DNA from: a bacterium | GTDB lineage: Bacteria; Bacteroidota; Bacteroidia; Flavobacteriales_D; Sanyastnellaceae | Direction: 5' to 3' | Length of the DNA: 64,000 nt | NCBI GenBank assembly: GCA_029979565.1 | Contig: JAPOHG010000002.1 | Coordinates: forward strand, 62,001 to 126,000 | Part shown: one piece after another, positions 37,356-47,617 of the stretch | Position numbering within the stretch: the stretch's first letter is position 1 | Layout: every line of letters begins with the position of its first letter | Translations under genes and position numbers: made by a program | The notes under the pieces: model-generated | Told to the model about the DNA's origin: nothing | What the model saw: the letters and a program-made list of their open reading frames with translations, nothing else | Database searches by the model: none

Positions 37356-37691
37356 TTAGACATCTGTGGTTTCATTGAATACGGTTTCAAACAAAACATC
37401 ATCTTCCAACCAGGATTCGATTTCTGAGTCGTCCAGCGGAAGGGATTGTATGGGCGTTTCTTCCCACAGGCACGCGAACGTTTCACAATGTTCAGCAGTA
37501 TCGGGAAGGGCCAAGAACAAACCGATTGCCAAGGTGGCAGCAATCCCCGCAGCCCACGCGTAGCGACCAAACCCACCTGAACGCTCCAGCTCATGCTCAG
37601 TCGTTAGGGATGAAGCTTCTTTCCAAATGGCCTTTTGCTGTTCCTCGAAAAACCCTTTAGGGGTCGTGTATGGGGATTTCTGTTTGGACAT
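37356..37691 (-). CDS. Small single-TM protein, anti-sigma-factor-like
   Basis: KSPYTTPKGFFEEQQKAIWKEA, one TM segment (YAWAAGIAATLAIGLFLAL), acidic tail (DDSEIESWLEDDVLFETVFNE); sits between ECF sigma and Spy-like gene. Confidence 0.55.
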   Translation of the reverse strand: MSKQKSPYTTPKGFFEEQQKAIWKEASSLTTEHELERSGGFGRYAWAAGIAATLAIGLFLALPDTAEHCETFACLWEETPIQSLPLDDSEIESWLEDDVLFETVFNETTDV

Positions 37692-37728
37692 GGTCTACGT
37701 GGATTGGACGAACGACAGCGCGGAGGGT

Positions 37729-38292
37729 TTAATCGGTGCTGGAAATGAGGTGGGATTGGACTTTGTTCTTGGCATGGAAATACGACGCTTTCGCAGCCCC
37801 TTCTGATGTGCCCGTGAGTTCGGCAATATCCGCATAAGCCATTTCTTGAAAATACCGAAGGGTGAACACTTCCCGCTGACGGGCAGGAAGAAGTTGAAGT
37901 GCGGCATGAAGTTGACGTTCGGCGTCGTCTCCATCAAAAAACGGGTCGGCCTCAAGTCGCTCTTCCCAGTCGGAGGCATCCGGGTGGGCATTGCGCAAGC
38001 TTCGTTGCTTTCGCGATCGAAGCGCGTCCAACCCTTTGCGCCGTGCGATGGTGTAAAGCCATGTCGAGAATTTGGCTTCCCCCCGAAAAGCGTTGATCGA
38101 GCGTACCACTTGAATGAAGGTCTCTTGCGTGGCATCTGCAGCATCGTCGTGCTCACTCAACATGGTGCGCAGGTAGGAATAAATGGGGACATGCCACGCT
38201 TGCATCATGGCCGCAAATGCACGTTCGCGCCTCAATCCCTCTGCCTCGGCTAGATCCTTGAGCCAATCAGGTTGTGGTTTGGCAACGTGCAT
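37729..38292 (-). CDS. ECF-type RNA polymerase sigma factor
   Basis: DDAADATQETFIQVVRSINAFRGEAKFSTWLYTIARRKGLDALR; sigma-4 LLPARQREVFTLRYFQEMAYADIAELTGTSEGAAKASYFHAK. Confidence 0.94.
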   Translation of the reverse strand: MHVAKPQPDWLKDLAEAEGLRRERAFAAMMQAWHVPIYSYLRTMLSEHDDAADATQETFIQVVRSINAFRGEAKFSTWLYTIARRKGLDALRSRKQRSLRNAHPDASDWEERLEADPFFDGDDAERQLHAALQLLPARQREVFTLRYFQEMAYADIAELTGTSEGAAKASYFHAKNKVQSHLISSTD

Positions 38293-38331
38293 TGTCGGTG
38301 GGACGGTTCAATTCGGCAGAAGTTTAATCCA

Positions 38332-39537
38332 TCAACCGGTGGCTTTTCGCCCCAAAACAGCCCACAGTGTCAAACCACCGATGAAGGTGAGGGTTGAAAT
38401 CAACTCCGCTTGGGTTACGGACAGGCCCAATAGGTCCATCTCTGCATTGACCCGGATTTTTTCAATGAAAAAACGCTCCATCCCATTAAAAACACAGTAC
38501 AAGGCAAACAACCGACCCGGTATGCTGATGCGCTTTCGCAAGCCCCACAGAAGCCCAAAAATGAGCAAGGCCATGAGTGTTTCATAAAATGCTGTAGGGT
38601 ACACCCCTGGGTCCAGGTAAGTGCCATATCCGTCGAAAATGGGCCACGGATCCTCCGGGGTGATAAGCTTGCCGGTGTACCCCGCTGGGCGGGCACCGTA
38701 GACGCCGTTGACGTTGTTCGGGAAGGAATAGGACCACATCCAATCGGGTAAAATGCCCATCCAATCGGGTTTGGGGTTGGGGTTCGGAATGCCCCAGTCT
38801 CCGTCGCCACTGACTTGACAGCCGATGCGACCAATGCCATAAGCGAGCATCAACCCCGGGGCAGTCGCGTCGGCAAGCGGTAGAAATGTTAACTTGTTTT
38901 TTCGGGCATAGAGGTAAACAGCCAATCCGCCGACAATCAGACCTCCATAAATGGTCAATCCTCCAAGGAAGTTTTGAAGGGAAGGCTCACGAAAAAATCG
39001 CACCATTTCATCGGGATATTCAAGGAGGTGAAAAAATTTCGCCCCGGCAATTCCTCCGATGGCAGCGGCGGTCACAATTCCCCCAACATGCTGACTTGCA
39101 GGAAGTTCAACACTCTTCGTGATGGGTTTTATACCTGCTTTTTGTGCTTCCCGGTAGCGCCATCCGGCGAACAGAGCAGCGAGTAAAAGGCCGAGAATGG
39201 GGCTTCCTTCGAGGCTGAAAAGGTGGCGCTGCGGCATCCCAGATTGAAACAATTCGCCGGCATTGACGGCGAGGTAGATGAACTTCCACCCCAAAATGAA
39301 ACCCACGAGGGCTTGCGTGAGGTATTCGGTCCATGCGACGGGGCCGCCAATGGTGAGGGTGGCATGCGTCGGTGCGAAGATTCCGGCGCTTTGTTTGCGG
39401 TCCATTTCCTTGCGAAGGGTGAATGCAGCTGCCACAAACGCCAAGGCTACGAGCAAGCCAAAACTGTTGATCAGTTTCAATGCGGGAATCTCCCATCCAA
39501 ACAGGTCGAGCAAGGCGTGGTACAAGGTGGGATACAT
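38332..39537 (-). CDS. lgt: Prolipoprotein diacylglyceryl transferase
   Basis: GGLTIYGGLIVGGLAVYLYARKN, GLMLAYGIGRIGCQVSGDGDWG, YPTAFYETLM, GMERFFIEKIRVN. Confidence 0.92.
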   Translation of the reverse strand: MYPTLYHALLDLFGWEIPALKLINSFGLLVALAFVAAAFTLRKEMDRKQSAGIFAPTHATLTIGGPVAWTEYLTQALVGFILGWKFIYLAVNAGELFQSGMPQRHLFSLEGSPILGLLLAALFAGWRYREAQKAGIKPITKSVELPASQHVGGIVTAAAIGGIAGAKFFHLLEYPDEMVRFFREPSLQNFLGGLTIYGGLIVGGLAVYLYARKNKLTFLPLADATAPGLMLAYGIGRIGCQVSGDGDWGIPNPNPKPDWMGILPDWMWSYSFPNNVNGVYGARPAGYTGKLITPEDPWPIFDGYGTYLDPGVYPTAFYETLMALLIFGLLWGLRKRISIPGRLFALYCVFNGMERFFIEKIRVNAEMDLLGLSVTQAELISTLTFIGGLTLWAVLGRKATG

Positions 39538-39539
39538 GG

Positions 39540-40847
39540 TCAGGCAGGCATTGGGTGCGAAATGACGCCGGAAGCAAAGCCTGCGGCATGGACGGTGTTG
39601 ATTCGGACGGGAACAATTTCATTGGCCGAAGTGGCCATGGCATCAATCCCAATGCGCACATATTCGGGAGTATAACCAAAGCGCAACCCGTCTTCAACGC
39701 TTTCCTCAAACAGGACATGCTTCGTGGTGCCAACAAATTGCTCGTAATGCTGGCGTTGCTTTTTCAACGACAACATTCGCAGTTGCTTGGTTCGGGCTTT
39801 GCGCACTTCAACGGGCACGGATTCTTCCATGCGCGGCGCCGTTGTACGGGCGCGTTCAGAGTATGTGAAGACGTGGAGGTAGCTGATGGGCAGGTCCAAA
39901 AGAAAAGCTTGGGTTTCCGCAAACGCCGCTTCAGTTTCATTGGGGAAGCCCGTAATGACATCGACTCCGATGCTTGCGCAGGGGAGCACGTTGCGAATGG
40001 CCTCAATGCGTTCCCTGTACAACGCGGTTCGATATCGCCTTCGCATCGCCTTCAATACCGGGTCGGAGCCACTCTGAAGAGGAATGTGAAAGTGGGGTTG
40101 GAACTTATTGCTCTTCGCGACCCATTCAATGATTTCAGGGGTCAAGAGATTGGGCTCGATGCTGCTGATGCGGAAGCGCTTTGCGGGTACCTCCCGGTCC
40201 AGGGCTTGTACGAGCTGCAAAAACGTTTCGCCAGTCGACTTCCCAAAATCGCCGATGTTGACCCCAGTCAACACAATTTCTTTGGCTCCTTGATCGGTGG
40301 CTGCTCGCGCTGTGGCAATTGTTTCTTGAACAGATGCATTTCGGGACCGACCGCGCGCAAGTGGAATGGTGCAGAAAGAGCAGAAGTAATCACATCCGTC
40401 CTGCACCTTCAAAAATGTCCGCGTTCGGTCTTGACTCGAAAATCCGGGAACAAATGATCGAACTTCCTTGATGGGGCCGACCGTGATTTGGGCTTGCGCT
40501 CTTTTGGAGCTGATGTGGTCGAGTAGATTGAATTTTTCAGAGGCACCTAAGACGATGTCGACGCCTTCAATTTCGCTGATTTCTTTCGGCTTCAATTGTG
40601 CATAACAGCCGATGACAGCCACAAATGCTTCAGGGTTGCTGTTGAGCGCTCGGCGCACGGCATTTCGACACTTGGCGTCGGCTTGTTCGGTGACGCTGCA
40701 GGTGTTAATGACCACTACATCCGGGGCATCATCGATGCCCACCCGAGCGTATCCTGCTTCGCTTAAATCGCGCGCAATGGTCGACGTCTCAGAGAAGTTG
40801 AGTTTGCAGCCTAAGGTGTGAAATGCAGCCGTTCCGCCGGGAGTCAT
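39540..40847 (-). CDS. mtaB: tRNA t6A37 methylthiotransferase
   Basis: FHTLGCKLNFSETSTI, VINTCSVTEQADAKCRNAVRRA, VQDGCDYFCSFCTIPLARGRSR (radical SAM CxxxCxxC), GVNIGDFGK. Confidence 0.94.
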   Translation of the reverse strand: MTPGGTAAFHTLGCKLNFSETSTIARDLSEAGYARVGIDDAPDVVVINTCSVTEQADAKCRNAVRRALNSNPEAFVAVIGCYAQLKPKEISEIEGVDIVLGASEKFNLLDHISSKRAQAQITVGPIKEVRSFVPGFSSQDRTRTFLKVQDGCDYFCSFCTIPLARGRSRNASVQETIATARAATDQGAKEIVLTGVNIGDFGKSTGETFLQLVQALDREVPAKRFRISSIEPNLLTPEIIEWVAKSNKFQPHFHIPLQSGSDPVLKAMRRRYRTALYRERIEAIRNVLPCASIGVDVITGFPNETEAAFAETQAFLLDLPISYLHVFTYSERARTTAPRMEESVPVEVRKARTKQLRMLSLKKQRQHYEQFVGTTKHVLFEESVEDGLRFGYTPEYVRIGIDAMATSANEIVPVRINTVHAAGFASGVISHPMPA

Positions 40848-40948
40848 GGTGCGAATTTAATCGAGTTTGAAGCGGCTTGTACACTTGAGCGTGCGAATTG
40901 GTGAAGTTCAGGGCTATATTGCACCTCCTGTAATTGAAACACTTTCTC

Positions 40949-43756
40949 ATGAGAAAACTACTCCTTTCTTTTGTTTTTGCGGCGACGTGTTCGCTGGCAA
41001 TGGCACAATTGTTTTCCAATGCCTCCTCGGTACTTCCCGGTGATTACAACAGCGGCAACTGCGTCGGCTTCACAGACATGGATAACGATGGCTTGGATGA
41101 CATCATTGTTTTGGACCAATCCAAAACCGTAAAAATTCTGTATCAAGACGCATCCGGTGGCTTCATTGAGGTGGACTACGGAAATGTATCCAACAGCAAT
41201 CAATGGGGAATGACCATCGGTGATTACGACAACGATGGGCACAAGGATGTGTTCTCAGGCGGCGCGTACGACGGCGTACACGTGAAGCACATTGACGCTG
41301 TAGGGAGCTGGAGTGATATGGATCTCGAGAATGGTTCCATGTTCATGCAAGCATGCAATTTTGCCGACATCGACAACGACGGTCAACTTGATGCCTTTGG
41401 CTGCCATGACGATGCCCTGTCGCGCATGTGGAAAGGGAACGGCAGCGATTTGGATATCGATGCCACCTTGATTGATTTAACCAATTACGATTTCTCCGAT
41501 TACCCCAACACCGACCACAGCGGAAACTACGGCACGGTGTTCAGTGATTTCGATCAGGATGGCGATGTGGATTTAACCATTGCCAAGTGCCGCCAATTCG
41601 TGAACGATCCCTTTGATCCGCGTCGCGTCAATCAAATTTGGTTGAACAACGGAGATGGCACCTTCTCAGAAGTGGCCGAAGAACGAGGATTGGTGTTGAA
41701 CGAGCAGAGCTGGACCGTAGATTATGCAGATTATGATAACGACGGAGACTTTGACTGCTTCTTAACCAATCACTCCACCACCATGACGTTGTTGGAGAAC
41801 GACGGCAACGGCTATTTCAGCGATGTAACGGTACAAGCTGGTCTGGACTTCAGTGGCTTTGCATTGCAGGCGAAGATGGCGGACTTTGACAACGACGGAT
41901 TCGTGGATGTCATCGTGTCGGGCGGGGTGCACCGCTATTATCGCAACAACGGGGACGGTACGTTCACCCAGGACAATCCGTTTACGGCAGGGGATACCAT
42001 GCACAGCTTTGCCATCGGTGACGTCAACCGAGACGGGTCCATTGATGTATATGCCAGCTACGGCAACGGCTACAATTCACCGGACAATGGAAACGATGAT
42101 ATTTTGTGGCTCAACACCGGCAACGACAATCACTGGATTGCGTTCGATTTAGAGGGCATTGTATCAAACAAAGACGCCGTGGGAACAACGGTGGTGTTGA
42201 CGGGCGATTTCGGTACGATGATTCGAGAAGTGCGAGCCGGTGAGAGCTATGGCATCACGAACACCTTTGCCTGCATGTTTGGTTTGGGAGCGCATGAGGC
42301 CGTTGAAACGGCGACCATCAAATGGCCAAGCGGGATGGAAACGACCATCGAAAACCCAGCGATAGACCAATACCACAATTTCTTGGAAGCGCCTTGCATG
42401 ACGACGGTTGAGCTGACGGTTCCTTCAGAAATGGTGCTTTGCCCGGGCGAAACGTTGGAATTGGTGGTCAATGGCGAATTTGAAACGTACGATTGGTCCA
42501 ACGGAGCTTCAACCCCGTCCATTGAGGTGGGAGAAGCAGGCATGTACAGCGTTGTCGTGTACGATGCTGAGGGATGTGCAGCCATTTCGGAATCCGTTGC
42601 TGTCGACGTCATCACGCCACAAGCGCCAGAGGTGCAAGTCATTGGCGACCTCACCTTCTGTGCAGGAAATGCGGTAGAATTCATTGGCCCGAATGGGACG
42701 GAATGGACGTGGTCCAACGGCGAAACAACGCAGAGCATTACGGTCACTGAATCCGGAGCATATTCATTGATTTTGGTGGATGAGTGCGGAAACGACAACC
42801 CTTCCGAATCGTTCGTTGTAGAGGTTTTGGAAGCACCTGAAGTTCCCACCATTACGGTTCCCGAAGTAATCAATGCGGATGAGCCTTTCACGCTAACCTC
42901 GTCCTCTGCATCAACCCGATGGTATGATGATGAGCTGGCGGTCAATCCGCTGTTCATTGGCGACACCTACGAGACGTCTGTATCCGCCACAACAACTTTG
43001 TGGGTCGAAGACATCAATGATTCAGGACTGGAAGAAGGCAACGGTGGCCGAATGGGTATGGGCCAGGGTCAATACCACGACAACAGCGTCCGATGGCTGC
43101 TGTTTGATGCCTACCAAGACCTCGTCATTCACACGGTGGATGTGTATGCCAACGGGGAAGGAGAAAGAGAAATTGGTGTTATTGACTCGGATGGAAATGT
43201 GATTGCATCTGGCGTCTTTGACTTGGCCAATGGATTGAACACATTAACGTTGGACTTTGAAGTTCCAGAAGGCACCAATTACGGATTGCGGTCTTTCGCA
43301 GACAATCCGCAGTTATGGCGTGATGGACCGGGAACGGACATGGCGTACCCTTATGAATTAGGCTCATTGGGATCCATCACGCAAAGCACGGCGGGTGGTA
43401 ACAATGCGACCAATTATTACTACTTCTTCTACAATTGGGTCGTGCAAACGCCGTTCGATGGGTGTCCATCTGACCGCGTTCCTGTGACCATCACGGTGGT
43501 CGGTTTGGACGAAGCTGCTGAAGCTTTACAAGCTGTATTCCCGAACCCATCATCAGGTACGATTCAACTCATTGCCCGTCCGTCTTTTGCATCGGCTGAA
43601 TGGACATTGCTCAATAACGTGGGACAAAGGGTGGCTTCTGGACAACTCAACGGTACGGTCAATTCCTTGGATTTGACGAACCATGCAGTTGGCCAATACA
43701 TGCTGCAAGTGCGCAACGAGAAGGAGGTGCACACCGTAAAGCTCATCATTGAGTAA
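40949..43756 (+). CDS. FG-GAP/VCBS repeat protein with ASPIC/UnbV (CRTAC1-like) domain and T9SS type A sorting domain
   Basis: Repeated DxDNDGxxD motifs (FTDMDNDGLDDIIVLD, DYDNDGDFDCFLTN), WIAFDLEGIVSNKDAVGTTVVLTGD...REVRAGESYGITN (ASPIC), C-terminal VFPNPSSGTIQL...GQYMLQV..EKEVHTVKLIIE. Confidence 0.92.
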   Translation: MRKLLLSFVFAATCSLAMAQLFSNASSVLPGDYNSGNCVGFTDMDNDGLDDIIVLDQSKTVKILYQDASGGFIEVDYGNVSNSNQWGMTIGDYDNDGHKDVFSGGAYDGVHVKHIDAVGSWSDMDLENGSMFMQACNFADIDNDGQLDAFGCHDDALSRMWKGNGSDLDIDATLIDLTNYDFSDYPNTDHSGNYGTVFSDFDQDGDVDLTIAKCRQFVNDPFDPRRVNQIWLNNGDGTFSEVAEERGLVLNEQSWTVDYADYDNDGDFDCFLTNHSTTMTLLENDGNGYFSDVTVQAGLDFSGFALQAKMADFDNDGFVDVIVSGGVHRYYRNNGDGTFTQDNPFTAGDTMHSFAIGDVNRDGSIDVYASYGNGYNSPDNGNDDILWLNTGNDNHWIAFDLEGIVSNKDAVGTTVVLTGDFGTMIREVRAGESYGITNTFACMFGLGAHEAVETATIKWPSGMETTIENPAIDQYHNFLEAPCMTTVELTVPSEMVLCPGETLELVVNGEFETYDWSNGASTPSIEVGEAGMYSVVVYDAEGCAAISESVAVDVITPQAPEVQVIGDLTFCAGNAVEFIGPNGTEWTWSNGETTQSITVTESGAYSLILVDECGNDNPSESFVVEVLEAPEVPTITVPEVINADEPFTLTSSSASTRWYDDELAVNPLFIGDTYETSVSATTTLWVEDINDSGLEEGNGGRMGMGQGQYHDNSVRWLLFDAYQDLVIHTVDVYANGEGEREIGVIDSDGNVIASGVFDLANGLNTLTLDFEVPEGTNYGLRSFADNPQLWRDGPGTDMAYPYELGSLGSITQSTAGGNNATNYYYFFYNWVVQTPFDGCPSDRVPVTITVVGLDEAAEALQAVFPNPSSGTIQLIARPSFASAEWTLLNNVGQRVASGQLNGTVNSLDLTNHAVGQYMLQVRNEKEVHTVKLIIE

Positions 43757-43780
43757 TCACCTTAATCCATTGGAAGAAAT

Positions 43781-43808
43781 AGCGGTGGCTTCGGCCACCG
43801 CTTTTTTT
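43781..43808 (+). terminator. Intrinsic terminator with UUCG tetraloop
   Basis: AGCGGTGGC-TTCG-GCCACCGCT followed by T tract, 25 nt after the stop at 43756. Confidence 0.93.
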
Positions 43809-43816
43809 ATGCTTGG

Positions 43817-44422
43817 TTATGAGTCGATATGGCAACCGTACAGATCGTCCAAGGCTCGGTGAAGGGCTGGATACGCTGAAGACCGAACGCTTAATTGCAC
43901 TGCACAGGAATCGGTGAATGTCTGACCTACGACTCGGGCGTGATGCTTTTCGCTCAGTGCCATGACCGATCCAAGCAAATCGTACGCGCAGCGAACGGAA
44001 ATCGATTCTTCAATGTAACGCTGAACAATCTTACCGTTCGCGATGGCCATGTGCGTGGCCGTTCGATACGCATCAATCAGGCCACCTACTCCCAGCTTGG
44101 TTCCTCCAAAGTACCGCACAACCACGCCGAGGCAATTCGTGATTTCCTTCGACTTGAGTGCGCCGAGAATCGGGGGTCCTGCACTGTTGGCAGGTTCTCC
44201 ATCATCCGACGCACGCCAATCATCACCAACCGGTCCGAGTCTATACGCGTAGGCATGGTGCCTTGCGTCGTGGTGTTTTTTTCGCAATGCTTCGAGGTGG
44301 GCTTTCACATGTTCAACGTTCTCAATCGGGAAGACGTACCCAAAATGCTTGGACCCCTTCACCTTGTACATTGCTTCGGCAGGAGCCTCCAGGGTGTTGA
44401 AAGCGTCGTCTCCTCCCATCAA
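43817..44422 (-). CDS. YigZ / IMPACT family protein
   Basis: KVKGSKHFGYVFPIENVEHVKAHLEALRKKHHDARHHAYAYRLG, DDGEPANSAGPPILGALKSKEITNCLGVVVRYFGGTKLGVGGLIDAY. Confidence 0.93.
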   Translation of the reverse strand: MMGGDDAFNTLEAPAEAMYKVKGSKHFGYVFPIENVEHVKAHLEALRKKHHDARHHAYAYRLGPVGDDWRASDDGEPANSAGPPILGALKSKEITNCLGVVVRYFGGTKLGVGGLIDAYRTATHMAIANGKIVQRYIEESISVRCAYDLLGSVMALSEKHHARVVGQTFTDSCAVQLSVRSSAYPALHRALDDLYGCHIDS

Positions 44423-46263
44423 CCGTTGTATTCTGGAATGAGCAGAGCAAGCAACTCTCGGGTCGCAATGTGATTGCCTTGGTTTTGCGCCAGGGCATCA
44501 ATGGCTTCCATGTTAGTCGCCGAAAGGGTACCGGGAGTTTGTGCCCGCATGATCTTTTCATGATGCGTGGGCAACAGGGATTCTTGCTTGGAAAGCAATT
44601 CTTCGTGCATTTTCTCGCCCGGTCGCAGTCCGGTGATGACCACTTCAATATCCCTTCCAGCTTCCATCCCTGCCAAAGCAATCATTTTGTTGGCGAGGTC
44701 GAGAATGCGAATCGACTCGCCCATGTCGAACACGAATACATTGTTCTTCTCTCCAATTGCAGAAGCCTCAAGCACGAGGGATACCGCTTCGGGTATGGTC
44801 ATAAAGTACCGGGTTACTTCGGAATCAGTGACCGTTATCGGGCCGCCGCGCTCGATTTGCTCTTTGAACAAGGGGATTACTGAACCGTTGCTGCCCAGTA
44901 CGTTACCAAACCGCGTAATGACACATCGAATGTTGGATTTGGAGCCCTCATGAAGAACGAGCAACTCAGCCAGTCGCTTCGTACATCCCATGACGCTTGT
45001 CGGATTCACGGCTTTGTCCGTAGAGATCATGACAAAGCGATCGCATCCAGCGGCAATGGAGGCGCGTAATGCACGCTGTGTGCCAAGCACGTTTGTTTCG
45101 AAGGCTTGCCACGGCTGTTTTTCCATCAGTGGAACGTGTTTATAAGCAGCGGCGTGAAAAACGACATCAGGCGCAAAGGCTACAAGCGTCTCCGTGAGTT
45201 GTTTGCTGTCGCGGATGTCGCCGACTTGCAGGTCGACGGCATCTTGGCCCCCTGTTCGATTGAGCTCCACATGCAAGTCGTGCAGGGGCGTCTCGGCTTG
45301 GTCAATGGCTAATACAGCGGAGGGGCGATGGATAAGCACCTGGCGAACAATCTCTGAGCCGATGGAGCCTGCGGCACCTGTAATGCAGATGCGTTTTCCC
45401 GCGATGCTGCTTTCCGCAGCTTCTGCGGATAAAGAAATGGGGGTCCTGCCCAGGAGGTCTTCGATGTTCAACTCGCGAATCTGTCCAACAGACAGCTCTC
45501 CATTGATCCATTTGTCAACAGGCGGAACGTCCAATGGTCGCACGCCGTGCTTAAGCGCGAGGTCCACCATGCTGCGCCTGCGTTCCCTGCTTAAGTTTTG
45601 AATGCTCAGGATGACTCGGTCGACACCGCCGCGCATGAACAAGCGTTCAGCTTCGTCCGCATTGAATACATCCACACCTTCTAGCTTCTTGCCCACTTTG
45701 CTGCGGTCATCATCAATAAAAGCCACGACCCGCATACTCGAGTCGCCAAGTTCCCGGTCGATCGTGTGCTTTGCGATGAGCCCCGCTTCACCGGCGCCGA
45801 AAATGGCCACGAGGGTCTGGGCACCTGGCACCCTTCGGTTGTAGACATACAGCCACTTCACAAACCAGCGTCCGGAAATCATGGCTCCAGACGCGATGAG
45901 CCATTCAATGCCGATAATGGAAAACGGAATGAGATAGGAACCGTCTCCCCAAGCAGCGACTGCCACGTTTGCAGCCACGAAACAAGTGCTTCCTACTAGA
46001 TTCGAAATCAACAACCGCCGGGCATCAGCTAGCCCTGTGTGTCGGATAATCCCAGCGTAGGTTCGAAAGGCCAAGGCACTCCCTAAGCGAACGGCCAAGA
46101 AAATTGGCAAGAATGCCTTCCAAACGGTCCATTCGTTGGTGGGAATCGCGAATTCGAAACGAAGCAGGGCTGCAGCATACAGCGCAAAGACGGCAATGCT
46201 GAGGTCAATGCCCGTAACAATCCATCGCGGCGCATGGGATTGGGGGAGCATTCCTTTGAACAT
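44419..46263 (-). CDS. Membrane NDP-sugar 4,6-dehydratase / epimerase (CapD/WbpM/PglF-type polysaccharide biosynthesis protein)
   Basis: N-terminal TM segments; KRICITGAAGSIGSEIVRQVL, HAAAYKHVPLMEKQPWQAFETNVLGTQ, STDKAVNPTSVMGCTKRLAE. Confidence 0.93.
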   Translation of the reverse strand: MFKGMLPQSHAPRWIVTGIDLSIAVFALYAAALLRFEFAIPTNEWTVWKAFLPIFLAVRLGSALAFRTYAGIIRHTGLADARRLLISNLVGSTCFVAANVAVAAWGDGSYLIPFSIIGIEWLIASGAMISGRWFVKWLYVYNRRVPGAQTLVAIFGAGEAGLIAKHTIDRELGDSSMRVVAFIDDDRSKVGKKLEGVDVFNADEAERLFMRGGVDRVILSIQNLSRERRRSMVDLALKHGVRPLDVPPVDKWINGELSVGQIRELNIEDLLGRTPISLSAEAAESSIAGKRICITGAAGSIGSEIVRQVLIHRPSAVLAIDQAETPLHDLHVELNRTGGQDAVDLQVGDIRDSKQLTETLVAFAPDVVFHAAAYKHVPLMEKQPWQAFETNVLGTQRALRASIAAGCDRFVMISTDKAVNPTSVMGCTKRLAELLVLHEGSKSNIRCVITRFGNVLGSNGSVIPLFKEQIERGGPITVTDSEVTRYFMTIPEAVSLVLEASAIGEKNNVFVFDMGESIRILDLANKMIALAGMEAGRDIEVVITGLRPGEKMHEELLSKQESLLPTHHEKIMRAQTPGTLSATNMEAIDALAQNQGNHIATRELLALLIPEYNG

Positions 46264-46274
46264 TCAGGTGGATT

Positions 46275-47033
46275 TTACCCTTCGAAGCAAAGCGAAAGAA
46301 TGAAAGAACGGGTTTTGAGCGATTGCAAAGGCGCTGAATACCGGCTTTCATCTGGAATCAGAATGTTGCGGTTGCCCAGCTCAAATTTACCCTCAATGCT
46401 GAATTTGAAAAAAGGGAGGAAAACGTCCACTCCAGCACCCAGATCAATGGAACTGTTGCCCGATTCCAGACGTAGGATGAAGTCACTTGCCAATTGTTGG
46501 TTTGTTTCTTCTTGTGACTGCATGTCTTTGCTGAATTTTCCTCCGACCAACGCATACGCGGCAAAGTTTCCTACCCGGTCTGTTCGCAATTTGATGAGCA
46601 ACGGGAAATTCAAGTATACGGATTCCGTTCTTCGAACCTTTAATTCTGATTCGCCATCCTTTTCGAATCGATACTCCAAGGATCGGTCTTGAAAGGATAG
46701 TCCTGGAATGAATCGTACATGGAAATTCTTCGTGGCATCCCACGATGCCACCAAGCCCAAGTTGAACCCTGCCTGGGGTTGATTGACGATGGCTTGAAGG
46801 CTATCACTGAAACTGTAATCTGGGGTGAGCGTCAGGTTGAAGTCCGATCGATTGCCTGACAGCGCAAATCCAAAATGGTACTTTTTCGTGTCGAATGCGG
46901 CGAGGTTCTTTCGACCTTGTTGTGCAGCAATCGGCCCAACCGAAGCAAGCAAGGCGATTCCTAAAATCAAGAGTTGTTGACCTTGAGCAGCTTTGTAAGG
47001 GAAGGCAGAGAATCGCATTGGACGGGATTGCAA
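46275..47033 (-). CDS. porT: PorT-family outer-membrane beta-barrel protein (T9SS)
   Basis: NLAAFDTKKYHFGFALSGNRSDFNLTL...FIPGLSFQDRSLEYRF...ESVYLNFPLLIKLRTDRVGNFAAYALVGGKFSKD. Confidence 0.8.
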   Translation of the reverse strand: MQSRPMRFSAFPYKAAQGQQLLILGIALLASVGPIAAQQGRKNLAAFDTKKYHFGFALSGNRSDFNLTLTPDYSFSDSLQAIVNQPQAGFNLGLVASWDATKNFHVRFIPGLSFQDRSLEYRFEKDGESELKVRRTESVYLNFPLLIKLRTDRVGNFAAYALVGGKFSKDMQSQEETNQQLASDFILRLESGNSSIDLGAGVDVFLPFFKFSIEGKFELGNRNILIPDESRYSAPLQSLKTRSFILSLCFEG

Positions 47034-47068
47034 GGTAAATCTACGAACGGAATTTCACCTTCGTTATT

Positions 47069-47617
47069 TCAGGGTGGGCTTCCGTTCCAAATCCGCGGCA
47101 TGGCGGCGGCAAACAATGCAGAAATTACAGCTGCGGCAAAAATCCACACCAGAAGGACGGTGCCAATGAAGAACAGGGGGGAGAAAAAGACCTCAATGGT
47201 TGCGACTTGTTGGGCGTAGATTTCATCGGCAGATTGGCTGGCCAGACCTGCGTTTGTGCCATACATGGCGTTCAAGGCATTGGAATCATTCACAAATGCT
47301 TCTAGGAGCTCCAATTGCGCTGCTTTGCGCTGGTTGATGGTCTCAGGGACGAAGATGTAATACCATATTCCCATGGAAGAAGACAGCAGAACACTGTACA
47401 AAACTGCTGCTTTAGCGATCTCCTTCCAGCGCTCAAGAAAAGGGGATTTATCCTTGTGCTCGTAACCGAGGAGGGCAGCAATCCCAATGACACAAGCTAG
47501 GTTCAGAAAAATGCCGGCTTGATTGGACTGTTCCCAGGTCCACGTGCCGAGACCGTAGAGTTTAATGGCAAACCAGAGGGCGATGCCCGTTGCGAAGACC
47601 AGCCGGATTTTAGCCAT
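47069..47617 (-). CDS. DUF4199 membrane protein
   Basis: Multiple [53 protein letters not shown]. Confidence 0.8.
   Translation of the reverse strand: MAKIRLVFATGIALWFAIKLYGLGTWTWEQSNQAGIFLNLACVIGIAALLGYEHKDKSPFLERWKEIAKAAVLYSVLLSSSMGIWYYIFVPETINQRKAAQLELLEAFVNDSNALNAMYGTNAGLASQSADEIYAQQVATIEVFFSPLFFIGTVLLVWIFAAAVISALFAAAMPRIWNGSPP

Noticed and set aside
41277-41292. TACACGTGAAGCA, loosely like parS
   Set aside because: Inside a coding region, several mismatches to TGTTTCACGTGAAACA, not palindromic; other CACGTG sites (6906, 17597, 47535) also lack the flanks.
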